Source: DATBVX01 sp963696675
GTDB taxonomy: Bacteria > Pseudomonadota > Gammaproteobacteria > Steroidobacterales > Steroidobacteraceae
Direction: 5' to 3'
NCBI GenBank assembly: GCA_963696675.1
Contig: CAVOLM010000042.1
Span: forward strand, 47,086-111,085
DNA: 64,000 nt
Below, piece after piece: positions 59,839 to 64,000 of this stretch (its first letter is position 1; each line of letters starts with the position of its first letter). The notes under the pieces are model-generated. The model was not told the DNA's origin. It was given only the letters and a program-made list of their open reading frames with translations, and searched no databases. Made by a program: the position numbers and the translations under genes.

Positions 59839-61418
59839 ATGCAAGAGCTGCTTCAGCAACTACTGAGAGAGATTCAGAGCGCCTGGCGTTTTCGCTGGCA
59901 CGCACTCGCGCTGGCGTGGACTACGGCGATCTTCGGGTGGTGCGCGGTGTTGCTCACGCCCAACGTCTACGAGTCCCAGGCCAAGGTGTTCGTCGACACC
60001 GAGTCGTTGCTCAAGCCGCTGCTGAGCGGACTGGCTGTCACCACCAACGTCACCAGCCAGGTGAACATGATGTCGGCGGTGTTGATGGCGCGACCCAACA
60101 TCGAAAAAGTGGCCAAGGACACTGACCTGTACCTGCGCGCACGCACGCCCGAAGACATGGACAAGCTCCTGGCAGCTCTTCCCAAGCAAGTGTCGCTCGC
60201 CGCCGATCGCGACAGCACCTACACGATTGCGTACCGCGACCACGATCCGCGCATGGCCCATCGCGTGGTGCGACGGTTTCTCGACACGTTCGTCGAGGAC
60301 ACGATCGGCGTGAAGCGCGAAGATAGTGCCGGCACCGAAGACTTCCTGCGTCAGCGGCTTCAGGAATACGAACAGAAACTGCGCGCTGCCGAGGACCGGC
60401 TGGCGGAATTCAAGAAGCAGAACGTCGGCCTGATGCCCAGCGAAACGGGCGATTACTACACGCGTCTGCAGACGGCGATGACGGCGCAGGAAGATCTGCA
60501 GAGTCGCTTGCGCGACGCGCTCGCCAAGCGTACCGAGCTGGAACGTCAGCTCGAAGGCGAGGAGCCGACCTTTGGTCTTGCTCCAAACACGACTGCGGGC
60601 CCATCCGGACCGAACGACGCATTGATCGCGCAGTACCGGGCACAGCTCGAGACCCTGCTGGTGCAGTACACGGACAAGCACCCGCAGGTCATCGCGCTGC
60701 GCGAGACGATCGCCAAGCTCGAGGAGGAAAACCGCAAGGCCACGGCCAAGCGGCCAAGCTGGCAATGCCGCAGACCGTCGATCCAAGCACGCTGGCGTTG
60801 CGTAAGCTCGACATCAACCCCGTATATCAGAGCATGAAGATCGTGCTCAGCCAGCTCGAGCTCGAAGTCGTGGAGCTGCGCAACAAGCTGGCTACGCAGC
60901 AAGCTCTCGTGCACGACCTGCGCGCCAGGATCAATACGATTCCAGAGGTTGAAGCGCAGCTCGTACGCCTCAATCGCGACTACGAAGTGAACAGCGCCCA
61001 ATACAAGGCAATCCTTCAAAGCCTGGAGCGGGCGAAGCTCTCGGGCAAGGCCGATGAAAGCTCCAACGTGAAGTTCCGTGTCATCGAGCCACCCCGCGTG
61101 CCGCTGAATCCGGTGTCCCCCAACCGGCCGCTGCTTCTGTCACTGGTGTTGCTCGTGGCGCTCGGCGCTGGTGCGGCACTGGCGGTACTCCTGAACCAGC
61201 TCAAGCCGGTCTTTTCAAGCCGCGCCAACCTGATGGAAGCGACCGGCCTGCCAGTGCTGGGTGCGATCTCCTCGGTGCTGTCGGCGAAGCAGCTGCGCAC
61301 TGCGCACCTGCGACCGGCGTACTACGCAGGCGGCGTGGCACTCCTGCTCGTTGCATTCGTTGCCACGCTGTTGCTTGCCAATTCCGCCGCAGAGCTCGCC
61401 CGTATGATGCTCGGATGA
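59839..61418 (+). CDS. XrtA system polysaccharide chain-length determinant (TIGR03007-type, one frameshift)
   Basis: A Wzz-like inner-membrane protein of about 526 residues with helices near each end: WHALALAWTTAIFGWCAVLL at the N-terminus, and LLLSLVLLVALGAGAALAVL plus YYAGGVALLLVAFVATLLLA at the C-terminus. In between are long coiled coils (FLRQRLQEYEQKLRAAEDRL; LRETIAKLEEENRK). It starts MQELLQQLLREIQSAWRFRW, as in the family. Near 60765 the frame jumps to AMPQTVDPSTLALRKLDINP and continues to 61418. It works with the tyrosine autokinase just downstream to set polymer length. The 160 bases upstream hold no gene. Confidence 0.9.
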
Positions 61419-61431
61419 GAGGAAGGATCCC

Positions 61432-62331
61432 ATGAGCATTGTCGAAAAGGCCTTATCCAAACTGCGCAAGGTCGAGCAGTTCCCGCCGCAGGCCGTCCCC
61501 GACACCGGCAAACTGCTGCCTGTAGCGCTACCGGAGCGCGAGCGCCAGATACCCCGGCCGCGCCTGACAAGCGCCGAGCCGCGAGTGGCGGCGCAGGTCC
61601 AGATCGATGCGGATCGGCTGCGGAACCTCGGCCTGCTAGGCCCTGCCGATGGTGACAGCCGACGGCTCGCCGATGAGATCCGGCGTATCAAGTGGGCCTT
61701 GCTCAAGAGCATGCAAACGGGCCGGCTCCAGGGGAGCCAGCTCGACAATGTGATCATGGTGTCGAGCGCGTTGCCCAACGAGGGGAAGACTTTCACCTCC
61801 TACAATCTGGCAGTCAGTCTCGCTGCTGAAGGCGATCGTCCTGTCTGGCTCATTGATGCCGATACGATCCGCCGCCAGCTCAGTCGCGCGTTGCAGGTCG
61901 ATGAGCGCCTGGGCCTGCTCGATGCCGTGGGCTCGTCTGAACTCGAGCTCGAGGATGTGCTGGTTGCGACCGATGCGCCGCGTTTATTCATCATTCCCAG
62001 CGGCAGCGGCGTCGCCGGGTCGCCGGAAATGCTGAGCAGTGCACGGATGAGCCAGCTCCTGACTACGGCCACTGCGCGCTATCCCGATCTCGTGGTCGTG
62101 TTCGATAGTGCGCCGATCCTCGCTACCAGCGTTCCGCAGGCGCTCGCCCACGTGGCTCGCCATGTCCTCATCGCTGTCAAGGCTGACCAGACCCCACGCG
62201 CTGCCGTGAGCGAGGCGCTGGCGCAGTTGCACCGCAACGACGGCGTATCGCTGATCCTCAATCAGGTATCGGACTTCATGCGCCAGCACTACTACAGCGG
62301 CTACTACGACGATCATGCGGCCAGGTCGTGA
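61432..62331 (+). CDS. XrtA-associated tyrosine autokinase (TIGR03018-type)
   Basis: A cytoplasmic BY-kinase of 299 residues. The short N-terminal part MSIVEKALSKLRKVEQF is typical of this group. The P-loop variant reads VSSALPNEGKTFTSYNLAVS, Walker A' is WLIDADTIRRQLSRALQ, and Walker B is DLVVVFDSAPILATS. The C-terminal tail has a tyrosine cluster (HYYSGYYDDHAARS), the likely autophosphorylation sites that control polymerisation. The frame is intact. It overlaps the next gene by 17 bases. Confidence 0.92.
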   Translation: MSIVEKALSKLRKVEQFPPQAVPDTGKLLPVALPERERQIPRPRLTSAEPRVAAQVQIDADRLRNLGLLGPADGDSRRLADEIRRIKWALLKSMQTGRLQGSQLDNVIMVSSALPNEGKTFTSYNLAVSLAAEGDRPVWLIDADTIRRQLSRALQVDERLGLLDAVGSSELELEDVLVATDAPRLFIIPSGSGVAGSPEMLSSARMSQLLTTATARYPDLVVVFDSAPILATSVPQALAHVARHVLIAVKADQTPRAAVSEALAQLHRNDGVSLILNQVSDFMRQHYYSGYYDDHAARS

Positions 62332-63726
62332 GCTTCGAATAGCGATCGCGATCACGGCACTGTGCGCGGCAGGAGCCGCGTCGGCAGAGCTCACTTTCGA
62401 GCCAACGCTGGATCTGGCGCTCAACTGGGTTGATAACATCGAGCTTGCGGGCCCAGATGATCCCGCCATCGAGGACTGGGTTCTCGAAGCCATTCCGGGC
62501 TTCACGCTCGACTACAAGGGTACGCGCGCGACCGCCCAGGCCGACTACGCGCTGACCGCGCTGTTCTCCGCAGACGACAGTGATCGCAACCAGGTCTACA
62601 ACACCGGCGATGCGCTGCTGACGGCGACATCGTGGAGCGCTGGCTGTTCGTGGATGTGGTCGGAAGTTACTCGCAGCAGACCATTGCGCCGGAGCGCCCG
62701 GTCAATTCCTCACTGCTGTTCGATACCAACAACGTCGCCGACGTGGCCGCATACCGCGTGTCGCCTTACGTCGACCACGACTTCAGGCACGCGCATTTCA
62801 AGGCGCAATATACGGCGGCGTGGGTCGACTATCTGGACGACGATCCGCTCAATGAGGTGGTACTCGGTGATTCGGAGCACAGGGACACGCTCTTCGTGTT
62901 GGAGAGCCCGGAGGACGACACGGGGCGCCTTGCATGGCGTGTGCAGTACGATAGTCAGCACGCGATGTATGACGAGGCCAGTGACTTCCGCTACGAAGAG
63001 GCGACGGCGGAGCTGGGCTGGCGGATCACACCGACCTTCAAAATACTGGGCAGGTCCGGTCTTGAGAGCGACCTCGACGAGAGTCTGTCGGACGGCGGGC
63101 TCGACAACACCTGGTGGGAAGCGGGCTTTGACTGGCAGGCGAGTCGTACTAACCGGCTGTACTTCGTCGGCGGTGAGCGCTTTTTCGGCAACACCTTTAA
63201 TGGACTCTTGGAGCATAAAGCGCGCGTAGTGCAAGTTAGCATGCAGTATCTCGAGCGACCGACGACTGCCGCCGAGGAGCTGGCGTTACGCCCCTATCCG
63301 ACGCAGCCGGAAATCGGCACTGCCCCCCTGGAGGATCTCAACAGGCTGACGAGCGAAGTGTACCTGCGGCGTGAATGGGATTTCCGCATGTCACTGACGG
63401 GCCAGCGCACCGAGATCTCGTTCCTCGCCCTGAATCATCGCCGGACATATATAGAAACCGGCCTCGAGGATCACGAACGCGGCGGCGGAGTGGAGATACG
63501 GCGGCGGATGTCGGCGCTATTCACCTTGTACGGCGAGTACACGCTCCAGAAGTTCGACCTGCGCGAGGGTGGCGACTTCAAGGACCAGAGGATGATGCTG
63601 GGTATCAGCAAGAAGATCGGAAGCAGCGTCACTACAGCTCTAGAGCTTTCACGTATTGAGCGCGACTCCGATGTCGACCCCTATGACGTGAACTGGGCGA
63701 CACTCAGATTTACCAAGACTTTCTGA
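62315..63726 (+). CDS. PEP-CTERM system-associated outer-membrane beta-barrel protein (TIGR03016-type, one frameshift)
   Basis: A secreted barrel protein of about 470 residues. A signal peptide (AIAITALCAAGAASA) leads to LTFEPTLDLALNWVDNIELA. Near 62630 the frame jumps to WLFVDVVGSYSQQTIAPERP, and alternating beta strands continue to the terminal ATLRFTKTF, with the final phenylalanine of barrels. TIGR03016 members are restricted to XrtA loci and may be the outer-membrane part of the export path. It overlaps the kinase gene at its start, and its TGA overlaps the ATG of the deacetylase (TGATG). Confidence 0.87.
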
Positions 63727-64000
63727 TGGCCGCTCGAGCCACTGTGCCTGTCACAGCAGCGCACGACTCGCCCAATCTTTGGCCAGTCGCCGGAGCCATT
63801 TCCGTCAGCGATGGTGCGCAGGTTGTGAATGCTCTTTCGGTGGATGTCGAGGACTACTTCCAGGTGGCCGCGTTCGAGTCGGTGATCGAGCGCAGCAGCT
63901 GGAGCAACTACGACTGCCGCATTCCCGGCAACGTTTCCAGGTTGCTGGATCTTTTTGCCGAGCAGAACTCGCGCGCCACGTTCTTCGTCCTGGGCTGGGT
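63726..64000 (+). CDS. XrtA system polysaccharide deacetylase (TIGR03006-type), cut by window end
   Basis: The first ~91 residues of a polysaccharide deacetylase. After about 40 unusual N-terminal residues it reads ALSVDVEDYFQVAAFESVI, with the catalytic DxDD-like SVDVEDY motif, then CRIPGNVSRLLDLFAEQNSR and ATFFVLGW, as in NodB-fold enzymes of PEP-CTERM loci. It removes N- or O-acetyl groups from the polymer. The start ATG overlaps the previous stop. The rest lies beyond the window, where further XrtA genes would be expected. Confidence 0.9.
   Translation, partial: MAARATVPVTAAHDSPNLWPVAGAISVSDGAQVVNALSVDVEDYFQVAAFESVIERSSWSNYDCRIPGNVSRLLDLFAEQNSRATFFVLGW

Overview
The window is a GC-rich chromosomal segment that looks like a gammaproteobacterium. 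It carries the gloB - yafS-like methyltransferase - rnhA - dnaQ order seen in that class, gltX followed by tRNA-Ala(GGC) and tRNA-Glu(TTC), and an XrtA/PEP-CTERM exopolysaccharide locus. Genus cannot be fixed from sequence alone; a Steroidobacter/Nevskiales-like organism is only a guess. There is no phage, insertion sequence, CRISPR array or rRNA operon.

Layout. (A) 1-6747: the end of a surface-polysaccharide operon (asparagine-synthase C-terminus, GT4 glycosyltransferase, methyltransferase, DegT aminotransferase, a TPP-dependent E1 alpha/beta pair, a PglC/WcaJ-type sugar-phosphate transferase). (B) 6891-15616: housekeeping genes (ppiD, an SDF symporter, fabI, mltD, gloB, methyltransferase, rnhA, dnaQ), with REP-like palindromes between fabI and mltD. 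(C) 15719-31897: a nucleotide-sugar and capsule block (tviB-type dehydrogenase, UDP-glucuronate 4-epimerase, pgi, two tandem Wzi-like outer-membrane proteins, a WbpM/CapD-type dehydratase, wecB, ugd, manC, a second DegT aminotransferase, manB). (D) 31948-45237: accessory genes (DUF2269 membrane protein, GH16 lipoprotein, BNR/sialidase-like lipoprotein, tRNA-Val, SH3-like secreted protein, MFS efflux with divergent PadR, LysE exporter, WYL regulator, and a very large lipoprotein joining ten fibronectin-III repeats to a PQQ-type sugar-dehydrogenase propeller and two haem c motifs). (E) 45333-51226: gltX, tRNA-Ala, tRNA-Glu, an FAD amine oxidase and PotD/PotB/PotC-like polyamine uptake genes. (F) 51363-64000: the XrtA/PEP-CTERM polysaccharide locus (sugar transferase, PrsK, PrsR, PrsT, export protein, chain-length protein, tyrosine autokinase, beta-barrel protein, polysaccharide deacetylase cut by the window end). 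The exosortase itself is not in the window.

How it fits together. Blocks C and A supply and modify activated sugars: GDP-mannose through pgi/manC/manB, UDP-glucuronate and galacturonate through ugd and the epimerase, and HexNAc-uronates and amino sugars through wecB, tviB, the WbpM-type dehydratase and DegT enzymes. Two initiating sugar transferases (5983 and 51363) imply at least two separate polysaccharides. Block F polymerises and exports one of them and carries the PrsK/PrsR two-component system with its sigma-54-type activator.

Caution on quality. About 40 places show homology jumping cleanly from one reading frame to another, including in essential genes (gltX) and very densely at 41250-45100. 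The simplest reading is uncorrected indel errors in the assembly, not mass gene decay. For such genes the full span of the reconstructed gene is given and the break is noted.
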